This document shows, in pieces, positions 8,365 through 17,478 of a stretch of 33,446 bases of DNA. Made by a program: the position numbers and the translations under genes. The DNA is from Rhodospirillales bacterium. Its GTDB lineage: Bacteria > Pseudomonadota > Alphaproteobacteria > Rhodospirillales > Casp-alpha2. Position 1 is the first letter of the stretch. Each line of letters opens with the position of its first letter. A model generated the notes under the pieces. That model did not search any database. It worked only from the letters and a program-made list of their open reading frames with translations, and was not told the DNA's origin. The stretch is from assembly GCA_013204265.1 (NCBI GenBank), contig JABMOG010000090.1:1-33446 (forward strand), in the 5' to 3' direction.

Positions 8365-9996
8365 ATGGGCGCAGAAAATATTTTCGATAATGGGCTCGAC
8401 GCCAATCCAGCGAACTTCCAGCCGCAAACGCCATTGAGCTTTCTCGATTGGGCGACCACGGTCTATCCTGACAAAACCGCCGTCATTCACGGCGACGCCC
8501 GCTACACTTACCGGCAATTCGGCGAGCGCTGCCGCCGCCTGGCGTCGGCCTTGCAACAGCGCGGCGTCGGTGTTGGCGATACGGTGGCGGTGATGGCGCC
8601 CAATTCGCCGCCGATGCTGGAAGCCCATTACGGCGTGCCGATGACGGGGGCTGTACTGAACGCGCTGAATTATCGCCTGGATGCCGCTGGTATTGCCTTC
8701 ATCCTCGGTCACGGCGAGGCCAAAGTGCTGATTACCGACCGGGAATTCTCACCGGTAATTTCACAGGCGCTCACCCAATTGGACCGGACCATCATCGTCA
8801 TTGATATTGATGATCCTTTGGCCGGCAGCGGCGAAATGCTGGGTGAGACGGACTACGAGTCCTTTTTGAGTGAAGGCGACGCGGATTTCCGCTGGCAGCC
8901 GCCGGCCGACGAATGGCAGGCGATTTCGCTGAATTATACGTCGGGCACCACCGGCAACCCCAAGGGCGTGGTCTATCATCATCGTGGCGCGTTTCTCAAC
9001 GCCATGGGCAACGCGCTTGTTTTCGGGCTGAACAGCCGCTCGGTCTACCTATGGACGCTGCCGATGTTCCATTGCAATGGCTGGTGTTACACTTGGGGGG
9101 TGACGGCGGTCGGCGGCACCCATGTCTGCCTGCGCGGTCCCGACCCGGCACGGATATTCCCGTTAATTAAAGAGCACGGCGTGACCCATATGTGCGGCGC
9201 GCCGATCATCCTCAATATGCTGGTACATGCCCCGGATGACGTAAAAACCAATTTTGACAATCCAATCGAGGTCGCGACAGGAGGCGCCGCCCCACCCAGC
9301 GCGGTCATCGCCGCGATGGAAAAAATGGGGTTCAAGGTCACGCATTTGTACGGCCTGACCGAGAGTTACGGTCCATCGACCTATTGCGCGCCCAAGGCGG
9401 CGTGGGCGGATATGGACCTGGAGGAAAAGGCCGTGGAAATGGCGCGCCAGGGCGTGCGCTATCCGACGTTGTCGGAACAAGCCGTGCTCGACCCGAACAC
9501 CCTGGCCCCGGTGCCTGCGGATGGCGCGACCATCGGTGAATTGATGCTCCGTGGCAACACGGTGATGAAGGGCTACCTCAAAAACCCTGACGCTTCGGCT
9601 GAGGCCTTCGAAGGGGGCTGGTTCCATACCGGCGACCTCGGCGTCGTTCATGCGGACGGCTATGTCGAGATCAAGGATCGCTCCAAAGACATCATCCTGT
9701 CCGGGGCCGAGAATATCTCGACGCTGGAAGTCGAAGAGGCGCTGTACCGGCACCCACACGTGATGGAAGCCGCCGTCGTCGCCATGCCGCATGAACGGTG
9801 GGACGAAACCCCGTGCGCGTTCGTGACGCTGACGCCCGGCGCCGGGGCGGTTACCGAGGACGACATCATTCAGTGGTGCAAAGACAACCTGGCCCATTTC
9901 AAAGCCCCGACCAAAGTGGTCTTCGGGCCGCTGCCGAAAACCTCGACCGGCAAGGTCCAGAAATTCGTCCTGCGCGAACGGGCGCGGGCGTTGTAG
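8365..9996 (+). CDS. AMP-forming acyl-CoA synthetase (LvaE-like position)
   Basis: LNYTSGTTGNPKGVVYHHRGA, LYGLTESYGP, FHTGDLGVVHADGYVEIKDRSKDIILSGAENIS, KTSTGKVQKF. Confidence 0.92.
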   Translation: MGAENIFDNGLDANPANFQPQTPLSFLDWATTVYPDKTAVIHGDARYTYRQFGERCRRLASALQQRGVGVGDTVAVMAPNSPPMLEAHYGVPMTGAVLNALNYRLDAAGIAFILGHGEAKVLITDREFSPVISQALTQLDRTIIVIDIDDPLAGSGEMLGETDYESFLSEGDADFRWQPPADEWQAISLNYTSGTTGNPKGVVYHHRGAFLNAMGNALVFGLNSRSVYLWTLPMFHCNGWCYTWGVTAVGGTHVCLRGPDPARIFPLIKEHGVTHMCGAPIILNMLVHAPDDVKTNFDNPIEVATGGAAPPSAVIAAMEKMGFKVTHLYGLTESYGPSTYCAPKAAWADMDLEEKAVEMARQGVRYPTLSEQAVLDPNTLAPVPADGATIGELMLRGNTVMKGYLKNPDASAEAFEGGWFHTGDLGVVHADGYVEIKDRSKDIILSGAENISTLEVEEALYRHPHVMEAAVVAMPHERWDETPCAFVTLTPGAGAVTEDDIIQWCKDNLAHFKAPTKVVFGPLPKTSTGKVQKFVLRERARAL

Positions 9997-10005
9997 GGTG
10001 TATTA

Positions 10006-10773
10006 ATGAACGGACCTTTTTCCCTAGACGGTAAAATCGCCCTGGTAACCGGTGCGTCCGGCGGTTTGGGGCGGCATTTCGCCGGTGTTCTGGCCGGGGC
10101 CGGGGCACGGGTCTGCGCGGCTGCGCGCCGCATGGACAAGGTTTTGGAAACCGTGGCCGAGATCGAGGCCGCCGGTGGCAGCGCCTTCGGAGTGGAAATG
10201 GACGTCACCGATTCGGCTAGCGTCACCGCCGCTTTTAGCCTGATCGAAGAACAAGCCGGGCCAGTCAACGTGGTCGTCAATAACGCCGGGATCGCCAGTG
10301 GCAAGCTGGCGCTGGACCTCAACGAGTCTGACTGGGACCGGGTCATGGACACCAACCTCAAGGGCGCCTGGACCGTCGCCCAGACCGCCGCCCGGCGCAT
10401 GGCCGAGGCCAAGGGGGGCGGCGTCATCGTCAATATAGCCTCTGTGCTGGGGCTCAGGGTTTCCCAGGGCGTCGTGCCCTATGCGGTGTCCAAAGCCGGG
10501 CTGATCCAGATGACCAAGGCGCTTGCGCTTGAGTGGGCGCGCCACGGCATTCGCGTCAACGCGCTGGCACCGGGCTATGTGGAGACCGACCTGACCCATG
10601 ATTATCTGGCCAGTGAGGCCGGAAAGACATTATTGAAACGCATTCCGCAACGCCGCCCGGCGGAGATGGCGGAACTGGACGGGCCGTTGCTGTTGCTGGC
10701 GTCCGATGCGTCGAGCTATATGACCGGCGCCGTCATCGCCGTCGATGGCGGTCATCTGGTCAGTTCGCTGTAG
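10006..10773 (+). CDS. Short-chain dehydrogenase/reductase (LvaD-like position)
   Basis: KIALVTGASGGLGRHFA, VVNNAGIAS, YAVSKAGLIQMTKALALEWARHGIRVNALAPGYVETDL. Confidence 0.93.
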   Translation: MNGPFSLDGKIALVTGASGGLGRHFAGVLAGAGARVCAAARRMDKVLETVAEIEAAGGSAFGVEMDVTDSASVTAAFSLIEEQAGPVNVVVNNAGIASGKLALDLNESDWDRVMDTNLKGAWTVAQTAARRMAEAKGGGVIVNIASVLGLRVSQGVVPYAVSKAGLIQMTKALALEWARHGIRVNALAPGYVETDLTHDYLASEAGKTLLKRIPQRRPAEMAELDGPLLLLASDASSYMTGAVIAVDGGHLVSSL

Positions 10774-10785
10774 GAGGCACAGGTT

Positions 10786-11985
10786 ATGGATTTCACCCTT
10801 ATCCCCGAGGTCGAGGATTTTCGCCAACGTATCCGCGCCTTCGTCGCCGACCATGTTTTGCCGCTGGAATCCGATCCGGCGTCTTTCGATGGCCACGAAA
10901 ATATTACCGAAGATTTGTTGCAGTCCATGCGCGCCAAGGCCCGGGCCGAGGGTTTGTGGGCGTTATCGATGCCCCGTGATCGGGGCGGGCAGGGGCTGGA
11001 CACCGTTGGTATGGCGGCGTGTTACGAGGAAATGGCGCGCTCGATCTTCGGGCCGGTCATATTCAATGCCGCCGCCCCCGACGACGGCAATATGGTGGTG
11101 CTCAACAAAATTGGCACCGAAGCGCAGAAAGACCGCTGGCTGCAGCCGATTATCGACGGTCATATGCGCTCGTCCATCGTTATGACCGAACCCCATCCCG
11201 GCGCCGGGTCCGACCCCGCCGGGATGATGCAGACCACGGCCATCCTGGATGACGGCAAGTGGACCATCAAAGGCCACAAATGGTTCATCACCGGGGCCGA
11301 GGCGGCGCAGCATTTTATTTTGGTTGCGCGGACCAGCACTGATCCGCGAAAGGGGCTGACGGCGTTCATGTTTGATCGCGACCAGCCGGGCTGGGAGATC
11401 ACCCGGCGCATCCCGATCATGGGGCCGGAGGAACACGGCGGGCATTGCGAGATGAAATTCTATGATCTCGAAATTCCCGACGAAAACCGGCTGATGGACA
11501 TAGGCGACGGGCTCAAGGTGGTTCAAATTCGCCTCGGCACGGCGCGGCTGACCCACTGCATGCGCTGGCTCGGCATGGCCAAGCGGGCTTTGGAAATCGC
11601 CGGAGACTATGTTTCCGAGCGCGAGGCCTTTGGCGAGAAACTGATCGAGCGCGAAAGTATTCAGATGAAGCTGGGCCAGGCCGCGATGGCGATCCATACC
11701 GGGCGCTTGCTGGTGATGAATGCGGCGTGGAAAATCGATCAGGGTGATTTCGCCCGCAAGGAAGTCTCCATGGCCAAGGTTGCCGTCGCCGATACCCTGC
11801 ATCTGGCCGTCGATACCGCGATTCAGTTGTGCGGGGCCAAGGGCTATTCCAAAGACACCTTGCTGGAATGGATGTACCGCTATGCCCGCCAGGCGCGGCT
11901 GGTGGATGGCGCGTCTGAGGTTCACGAGATGGTGCTGGCGCGATTCTTCGGCCAAGAGGGGCTGGACTTCTGGCAATGGGGCTAA
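10786..11985 (+). CDS. Acyl-CoA dehydrogenase, ACAD10/11-like (LvaC-like)
   Basis: GNMVVLNKIGTEAQKDRWLQPIIDGHMRSSIVMTEPHPGAGSDP, EEHGGHCEMKFYDLEIP, LGTARLTHCMRWLGMA, QLCGAKGYSKDT. Confidence 0.92.
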   Translation: MDFTLIPEVEDFRQRIRAFVADHVLPLESDPASFDGHENITEDLLQSMRAKARAEGLWALSMPRDRGGQGLDTVGMAACYEEMARSIFGPVIFNAAAPDDGNMVVLNKIGTEAQKDRWLQPIIDGHMRSSIVMTEPHPGAGSDPAGMMQTTAILDDGKWTIKGHKWFITGAEAAQHFILVARTSTDPRKGLTAFMFDRDQPGWEITRRIPIMGPEEHGGHCEMKFYDLEIPDENRLMDIGDGLKVVQIRLGTARLTHCMRWLGMAKRALEIAGDYVSEREAFGEKLIERESIQMKLGQAAMAIHTGRLLVMNAAWKIDQGDFARKEVSMAKVAVADTLHLAVDTAIQLCGAKGYSKDTLLEWMYRYARQARLVDGASEVHEMVLARFFGQEGLDFWQWG

Positions 11986-12986
11986 AGGATAACGAGAACC
12001 GGCTGCGGGACTATCTGTCTGCCACCGCCGAGGCCCCGGTCACAATCACCGCTTTTGAGAAGCTCTCGGGCGGGGCCATCCAGGAAAACTGGCTGTTGGA
12101 TATTACCGTCGCCGGTGGCAAATGGGCGGGGGATAAGCAACTGGTGCTGCGCCGCGACGCCTTATCGAAAGTCGCCACCAGCCACAGCCGTGCAGAGGAA
12201 TTTGCCCTGTTAAAACAGGCCCACCGCGCCGGTGTCACCGTGCCGGTGCCGTGCGTGTTAGAGACCGACCCCAGTATACTGGGCGGGCCGTTTTTCATCA
12301 TGCTCCGCGTTGAGGGAACAGCGGCCGGGCACAAGCTGGTCAAGCGACCCTCCGACGATGCCCTGGCCGCCGAATTGGCAACCCAATTGGCGCGAATTCA
12401 CGGAATTCCACCGGACGACTCTTTATCATTCCTTGCCGCGCCCGACGCCGCGCCCGCGCTGGCAGCGGTGGCGGCCTACCGGGGTTATCTGGATGCACTG
12501 GGTCAGTCCCGTCCGGCATTGGAATGGGGGCTCAGGTGGCTGGAATTGCACGCACCGGACCCTGGCGAAACCGTGCTGTGTCACCGCGATTTCCGCACCG
12601 GTAATTACATGGTCGATAATGACGGCAATTTGACCGGCATTCTGGATTGGGAATTCGCAGGTTGGGGTGAGCCGGAAGAAGACATCGGCTGGTTCTGCGC
12701 CAAGTGTTGGCGCTTCGGCGCGAATGATCGCGAGGCGGGTGGTATCGCCGGGCGGGACGCCTTTTACCGGGCCTACAAAGACGCATCCGGGCGCAGCATT
12801 GACCCCCGCCGCGTCGATTACTGGGAAACCATGGCTCATGTGCGTTGGGCCGTCATCGCGTGTCAGCAGGCGGCGCGCCATGTGTCGGGCGAGCAGCCGT
12901 CCCTGGAATTGGCGTTGACCCAGCATCTGGTGCCGGAACTGGAACTGGACGTCCTGCGCCGAACCGGGGGGGGAGTGGATGCGTGA
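11976..12986 (+). CDS. APH-fold phosphotransferase (LvaA / ACAD10-11 kinase-domain-like)
   Basis: Kinase motif HRDFRTGNYMVDNDGNLTGILDWEFAGWGEPEEDIGW; overlaps the acyl-CoA dehydrogenase gene by 10 nt. Confidence 0.9.
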   Translation: MGLKDNENRLRDYLSATAEAPVTITAFEKLSGGAIQENWLLDITVAGGKWAGDKQLVLRRDALSKVATSHSRAEEFALLKQAHRAGVTVPVPCVLETDPSILGGPFFIMLRVEGTAAGHKLVKRPSDDALAAELATQLARIHGIPPDDSLSFLAAPDAAPALAAVAAYRGYLDALGQSRPALEWGLRWLELHAPDPGETVLCHRDFRTGNYMVDNDGNLTGILDWEFAGWGEPEEDIGWFCAKCWRFGANDREAGGIAGRDAFYRAYKDASGRSIDPRRVDYWETMAHVRWAVIACQQAARHVSGEQPSLELALTQHLVPELELDVLRRTGGGVDA

Positions 12987-13347
12987 TCGTCCCGATGGTG
13001 CGGAGCTGCTGGCCCTGATCCAACGCATCGAAGATGCCGACCCCCTGGTCTCGCTGCCCGCTGATGAGGGCTACACCCAACGGATGCTGGCCCACGCCAA
13101 GGCAATCGCCGAGCGCCAGCAGGCATTAGGCCGCGCGTCCGAGGAACAGGAATTACAGGATTTAAGGTCGCTTCTAGGCGGCGACGGCGGGCTTGCCGAC
13201 CTCAACCGGGACTTGGCGCTGGCGATACGGGGCGGTGAATTTGATCCCGGCGCGCCCGGTGCTGATGCGGCCCGTCGTCATCTTTGGCAAACGGCGCTTG
13301 AACGTGTGCGCGAAAGCAATCCGAAGGCGATGAAGGAACAAGGTTAA
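12979..13347 (+). CDS. Small DUF6285-type protein (LvaB-like partner of the APH kinase)
   Basis: 122 aa, overlaps the kinase gene by 8 nt; RPDGAELLALIQRIEDA ... RRHLWQTALERVRESNPKAM. Confidence 0.72.
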   Translation: MRDRPDGAELLALIQRIEDADPLVSLPADEGYTQRMLAHAKAIAERQQALGRASEEQELQDLRSLLGGDGGLADLNRDLALAIRGGEFDPGAPGADAARRHLWQTALERVRESNPKAMKEQG

Positions 13348-13349
13348 AT

Positions 13350-13361
13350 ATTGTATACAAT
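13350..13361. promoter_or_regulatory. Perfect 12-bp palindrome ATTGTATACAAT, GntR-type candidate operator
   Basis: Read directly; lies in the intergenic region upstream of the mmgE/prpD gene. Confidence 0.55.
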
Positions 13362-13365
13362 CCGG

Positions 13366-13382
13366 ATTGTTCCGTTCACAAT
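13366..13382. promoter_or_regulatory. Second dyad ATTGT-N7-ACAAT
   Basis: ATTGTTCCGTTCACAAT, immediately downstream of the first palindrome. Confidence 0.4.
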
Positions 13383-13419
13383 ACTCTCAACGCCGTAAAG
13401 GCGAATGGGAGGACAGTTT

Positions 13420-14802
13420 GTGAGCATTGCCGGGGAACTGGCGCGCCGTATCAAGGCGCTGCGCTACGACGATCTGCCCATTGAGGCAATCACCTGGGCG
13501 AAGACGGCGATCCTGGATACCGTCGGCGTCACCCTGGCCGGTGCGGCCGAGGAATGTGTCGGCATTGTCGAGCGCGTGCAGGCCCCCGGTCCCGGCCCGT
13601 GCCTGATTTTCGGGCGCACGGCCCGCACCAATCCGCTCGATGCCGCGCTTATCAATGGCACCGCGTCGCACGCGCTGGATTTTGACGATTTTGCCATCAC
13701 CATCGGCGGCCACCCGTCGGTGCCGTTGGTGCCGGCGCTGATCGCGTTGGGGGAAACCCAGCCGGCAAGCGGGCGCGACGTGTTGACCGCCTATATCGCC
13801 GGTTACGAGGTCCAGTCCCGCATCGCCAAGGCCGTCAACTTCCATCACTACGAAAAAGGCTGGCACCCGACGGCGACGCTCGGCATTTTCGGCACCGTCG
13901 CAGCCTCAGCTCATCTGCTGGATTTGAGCGAGGCACAAACGGCGACGGCGTTGGCGGTGGCGGTGTCGCTGGCGTCGGGGGTGAAGGTCAACTTCGGCAC
14001 CATGACCAAGCCACTGCACGTCGGCCATTCAGTACGCAATGGCGTGCAGGCGGTGTTGTTGGCGAGGGAAGGTTTTACCGCCAACCCAGAAGCCTTCGAG
14101 GCAAAACAGGGTTTTTTCAACGTCTTCAACGGGCCGGGAAATTTCGATCCGGAGCAGATCTTCGATGGCTGGGCCGATCCACTCGATATTATCGACCCCG
14201 GCCTCGGGCTGAAACAGTTCCCGTGTTGCGGCTCTACCCATCCGGCCATCAGTTGCATGCTGGATTTGGTGCGGGTCCACGGGCTTGCCGCCGCAGATGT
14301 CGTGAAAATCGATATTCGCACCAATCCGCGCCGTCTGCCGCACACCAACAACCCGGACCCACAAAGCCCACTGGAAGCTAAGTTTTCCATGCATTACACC
14401 GTCGTCCGCGCCTTGGTTGATGGGCGCGTGACCCTTGAGCATTTTGAGGGCGATGCTTTCCATGACCCGGCGGTGCGCCGTGTTATGGCAATTGTCACCG
14501 TCGGCGAACACCCCGATATGGGGGCAGATACGGCCAACCAGTTCGGCGCCGAAGTTACCGTCACCAAACAGGACGGCGAAACCGTTTCCGCCCGTATAAA
14601 CCACCAGCTCGGGCGCGGTCCGGCCAATCCGATGTCGCGGGACGAGCTGTTGTCCAAGTTCGAAGACTGCGCCGGTCGGGTTTTACCGCGCGAGCGCATT
14701 CTCCCGGTGTTCGAGCAGCTGGAAAATTTTGAGACCCTGCCAGCCATCACGGACCTGACCGACGCGTTACTACCGGAACACAGGAGCAAAAAAGTTGGCT
14801 GA
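13420..14802 (+). CDS. MmgE/PrpD family protein
   Basis: ILDTVGVTLAGA, NGTASHALDFDDF, KPLHVGHSVRNG, FPCCGSTHPAI. SD GGGAGGA at 13407-13413 favours GTG 13420 over ATG 13405. Confidence 0.93.
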   Translation: MSIAGELARRIKALRYDDLPIEAITWAKTAILDTVGVTLAGAAEECVGIVERVQAPGPGPCLIFGRTARTNPLDAALINGTASHALDFDDFAITIGGHPSVPLVPALIALGETQPASGRDVLTAYIAGYEVQSRIAKAVNFHHYEKGWHPTATLGIFGTVAASAHLLDLSEAQTATALAVAVSLASGVKVNFGTMTKPLHVGHSVRNGVQAVLLAREGFTANPEAFEAKQGFFNVFNGPGNFDPEQIFDGWADPLDIIDPGLGLKQFPCCGSTHPAISCMLDLVRVHGLAAADVVKIDIRTNPRRLPHTNNPDPQSPLEAKFSMHYTVVRALVDGRVTLEHFEGDAFHDPAVRRVMAIVTVGEHPDMGADTANQFGAEVTVTKQDGETVSARINHQLGRGPANPMSRDELLSKFEDCAGRVLPRERILPVFEQLENFETLPAITDLTDALLPEHRSKKVG

Positions 14803-14848
14803 TTTTGATGTTGTTGGTGCCGGTAACGCCGCCCAGTTTAAAGGATGA
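14795..14848 (+). pseudogene. 17-codon relic of an FAD-binding flavoprotein N-terminus (TcuA-like)
   Basis: TTG start after AGGAG; translates LADFDVVGAGNAAQFKG*, resembling the (M)ADxDVVVVGAGNAA Rossmann start of TcuA-like dehydrogenases, then TGA. Confidence 0.55.
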
Positions 14849-14852
14849 GGTT

Positions 14853-16004
14853 ATGAAACAACGTAAAATCCCCGCCGTTTTTATGCGTGGCGGAACGTCG
14901 AAGGCGGTGATGTTTCTGCACGCCGATTTGCCCGAGGACCGCGCCGAGTGGGATGCTATTTTCCTCGCCGCCCTTGGTAGCCCCGACCCCAACGGACGCC
15001 AGCTTAACGGCATGGGCGGCGGTATTTCGTCGCTCAGCAAGGCATGCATCATCGGTCCCTCAGCGCGCGATGACGCCGATGTCGATTACACCTTCGCCCA
15101 GGTGTCCGTCGACCGGGACAACGTCGGTTACGGCGCCAACTGCGGCAATATGTCGTCCGCCGTCGGCCCCTTCGCGGTCGACGAGGGGTTGGTGACGCCG
15201 GGCGGCGACGAGGCCCTGGTCCGCATTTACAACACCAACACGGACAAGATTATTCATTCCCGTTTCCAGATGGAGGACGGCATTGCCGCCGTCGATGGCG
15301 ATTTCGATCTTAAGGGCGTCGCCGGTACCGGTGCACCGGTGCGGCTGGATTTTCTTGCGCCCGGCGGTGCCGCGACGGGGCGGTTGTTGCCGACGGGTAA
15401 CGTCATCGATTTTATAGAAGTCGACGGGTTGGGCCGCGTCGAGGCGTCGCTGGTGGACGCCGCCAACCCATGCGTCTTTGTCGAAGCCGCTGCCTTGGGG
15501 CTGACCGGAACCGAAGCCCCCGACGAAATAGACGCCAAGGTCGACGTGATGGCGTGGCTGGAATCCATCCGCGCCCAGGGTGCCGTCCTGATGGGGCTGG
15601 CCGAGACGCCCGAAGCCTGCACGGAAAACGCACCGTCGTCGCCTTTCGTCGGCATGGTCACGGCAGCCCAAGACGCAAAAACCCTGGCCGGGGAACATAT
15701 CCGCGCCGCAGACGCCGACCTGACGGCGCGGATCGTCTCATCAGGCAATACCCACCGGGCGCTGCCGCTGACCGGCGCGCTGTGTTGCGCCACTGCGGCT
15801 CGCATTGAGGGCACACTCATTCACCGCCATTCCCGCAGGGGTACGGACCCCGACAGCGATCTTCGTATCATGCAGCCGTCGGGAATTATCCCCGTGGTCT
15901 GCACCGTCACCAACACAGACACCGGATGGCTGGCGGAACGGGCCGGTGTTTACCGCACCCAACGCCGTTTGTTCGAAGGGCGGGTTCTTATCCCAGGTTC
16001 TTAG
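14853..16004 (+). CDS. prpF: PrpF family protein (4-oxalomesaconate tautomerase / aconitate isomerase family)
   Basis: KIPAVFMRGGTSKAVMF, NGMGGGISSLSKACIIGPS, YGANCGNMSSAVGPFAVDEGLV. Confidence 0.93.
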   Translation: MKQRKIPAVFMRGGTSKAVMFLHADLPEDRAEWDAIFLAALGSPDPNGRQLNGMGGGISSLSKACIIGPSARDDADVDYTFAQVSVDRDNVGYGANCGNMSSAVGPFAVDEGLVTPGGDEALVRIYNTNTDKIIHSRFQMEDGIAAVDGDFDLKGVAGTGAPVRLDFLAPGGAATGRLLPTGNVIDFIEVDGLGRVEASLVDAANPCVFVEAAALGLTGTEAPDEIDAKVDVMAWLESIRAQGAVLMGLAETPEACTENAPSSPFVGMVTAAQDAKTLAGEHIRAADADLTARIVSSGNTHRALPLTGALCCATAARIEGTLIHRHSRRGTDPDSDLRIMQPSGIIPVVCTVTNTDTGWLAERAGVYRTQRRLFEGRVLIPGS

Positions 16005-17125
16005 CGTCTTTGGCGCTTCGGTGGCGGCGTTGGGTTTTTTTCGATAAATGCCCGGGCTACGGGCGCCATGTTGGGAAAATGTGTTTCCATCAATTGCAGG
16101 GATTTGTCCAACAGCGCCTTGTCGCCGCCCCAGGCCCCGGCCTGAACGCCCAGCCGGAGTACCCCGGCATCCGAAGGAAGGATTTCGATCAGGCGGCGGA
16201 GATGGACCGCTTCGTCCGCGTAACGTCCGCTCAGGTGCAGCGCGATTGCCATGGACACAATCGAATTGATGGCGTTGGGGTCCTGATCAAGGGCGCGGGA
16301 AAACATGTCTATGGCGTCTTGCGTTTTTCCCTGGCGGCCTAAGGTTTGACCGGCGAGGTCCCAGAGCTGGCGGTTATTGCTGCGCCCGCACTGGTCCTTG
16401 AGGGCAGTGACGGCTTCGGGCGGGGATTGTTTGCGGGACCGAGGCAAGGCCTCTAGCGCCTCGATGCATTTCCGGTAGGCCAGTCCCAAGGCCCGGCTCG
16501 CCTTTTTGTGTTGCGGCCCCGACAGGGCCTTGAGTTTTTTGATTTGCGATACGGGAATGGCTTCGTTGCGGCCCTCGCCGCCCGAGGTCACGATGGCCAC
16601 CAGCCGGCCCTGCGAGTCGACCAACGCGCCGCCTGAATTGCCGGGCTGGCTGAAGGCACCGTTGTGCAACCGCGCCAAAGGCTTGCCGGCGGCTAAGGGC
16701 ACCAGCAGGCGGCCCGGCTCGTAAATCCGGATGGTGCGGCTGCGGGTGTCGGCGCCGATGGTGTAAAGCCGGTCTTCCGGGTCGGCTTGGGCGGTTGGGA
16801 ATAACCCCGGGGCTTTGATGTCCGGCGCACGGATCAGGAGCAGGTCGCCGTCGTAGGCAGAGGGCACGACGGCGGCGGTTACGGGCTCGCCGGAGGGAAG
16901 GATGATCACGGCCTCTCGGTTTTCGGCGATCACGTGGCGGTTGGTGACCAACAGGCCGGACTCAATGAGCACGGCGCTGGCAAGTGGGTCGAACGAGGCA
17001 ATGCGGAAAACTCGGGACGTGCTCGCGCAAACGGCTTCTGGCGCGTGGCAGGGGGCCTTGGCCGACGCGGGCAGGGCAGCGCTTAAAACCAGCAGCGCCA
17101 GCATTTCCGGTAGAAGCGCGCGCAT
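16001..17125 (-). CDS. Secreted trypsin-like serine protease with C-terminal TPR region
   Basis: Signal peptide MRALLPEMLALLVLSAALPASA; triad motifs TNRHVIA, DGDLLLI, QPGNSGGAL; C-terminal TPR-like GKTQDAIDMFSRALDQDPN. Confidence 0.8.
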   Translation of the reverse strand: MRALLPEMLALLVLSAALPASAKAPCHAPEAVCASTSRVFRIASFDPLASAVLIESGLLVTNRHVIAENREAVIILPSGEPVTAAVVPSAYDGDLLLIRAPDIKAPGLFPTAQADPEDRLYTIGADTRSRTIRIYEPGRLLVPLAAGKPLARLHNGAFSQPGNSGGALVDSQGRLVAIVTSGGEGRNEAIPVSQIKKLKALSGPQHKKASRALGLAYRKCIEALEALPRSRKQSPPEAVTALKDQCGRSNNRQLWDLAGQTLGRQGKTQDAIDMFSRALDQDPNAINSIVSMAIALHLSGRYADEAVHLRRLIEILPSDAGVLRLGVQAGAWGGDKALLDKSLQLMETHFPNMAPVARAFIEKNPTPPPKRQRR

Positions 17126-17478
17126 TAGAAAATCCCCTTGGCGCGCAGCGTCGACAGAACCAGAAATACCGCCGTTGCCCCGATCGTGCCGGGCAACAGA
17201 TTGCGTTTGAACAGGAAAAATAGCACGAACCCAACCGCGAGCGCCGCAATGCGGTCGACCAGCTGGGTTTCCGCCAGAATTCCGATCGGCATCAGCATGA
17301 TACGCGAAATCAGCCCAGCCAGCATGCCGTAGGCGACGCAGGCGAACCACTGCGACAAAGGTCCGGCAGGGTCGATGCGCGCGGCAATAAGAACGCCGCC
17401 CGCGCGCCAGATATAGGTCGACAGGCTGACCAGTACCAACAGGCCCCACATGCCGCCGACAAGTTCCAGATTGGTCAT
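17125..17478 (-). CDS. azlD: AzlD-family branched-chain amino acid transport protein
   Basis: Small membrane protein (TYIWRAGGVLIA ... FVLFFLFKRNLLPGTIGATAVFL) overlapping azlC by 4 nt. Confidence 0.83.
   Translation of the reverse strand: MTNLELVGGMWGLLVLVSLSTYIWRAGGVLIAARIDPAGPLSQWFACVAYGMLAGLISRIMLMPIGILAETQLVDRIAALAVGFVLFFLFKRNLLPGTIGATAVFLVLSTLRAKGIF

Noticed and set aside
9163-9897. 244-aa minus-strand ORF
   Set aside because: Antisense to the acyl-CoA synthetase; no family motif.
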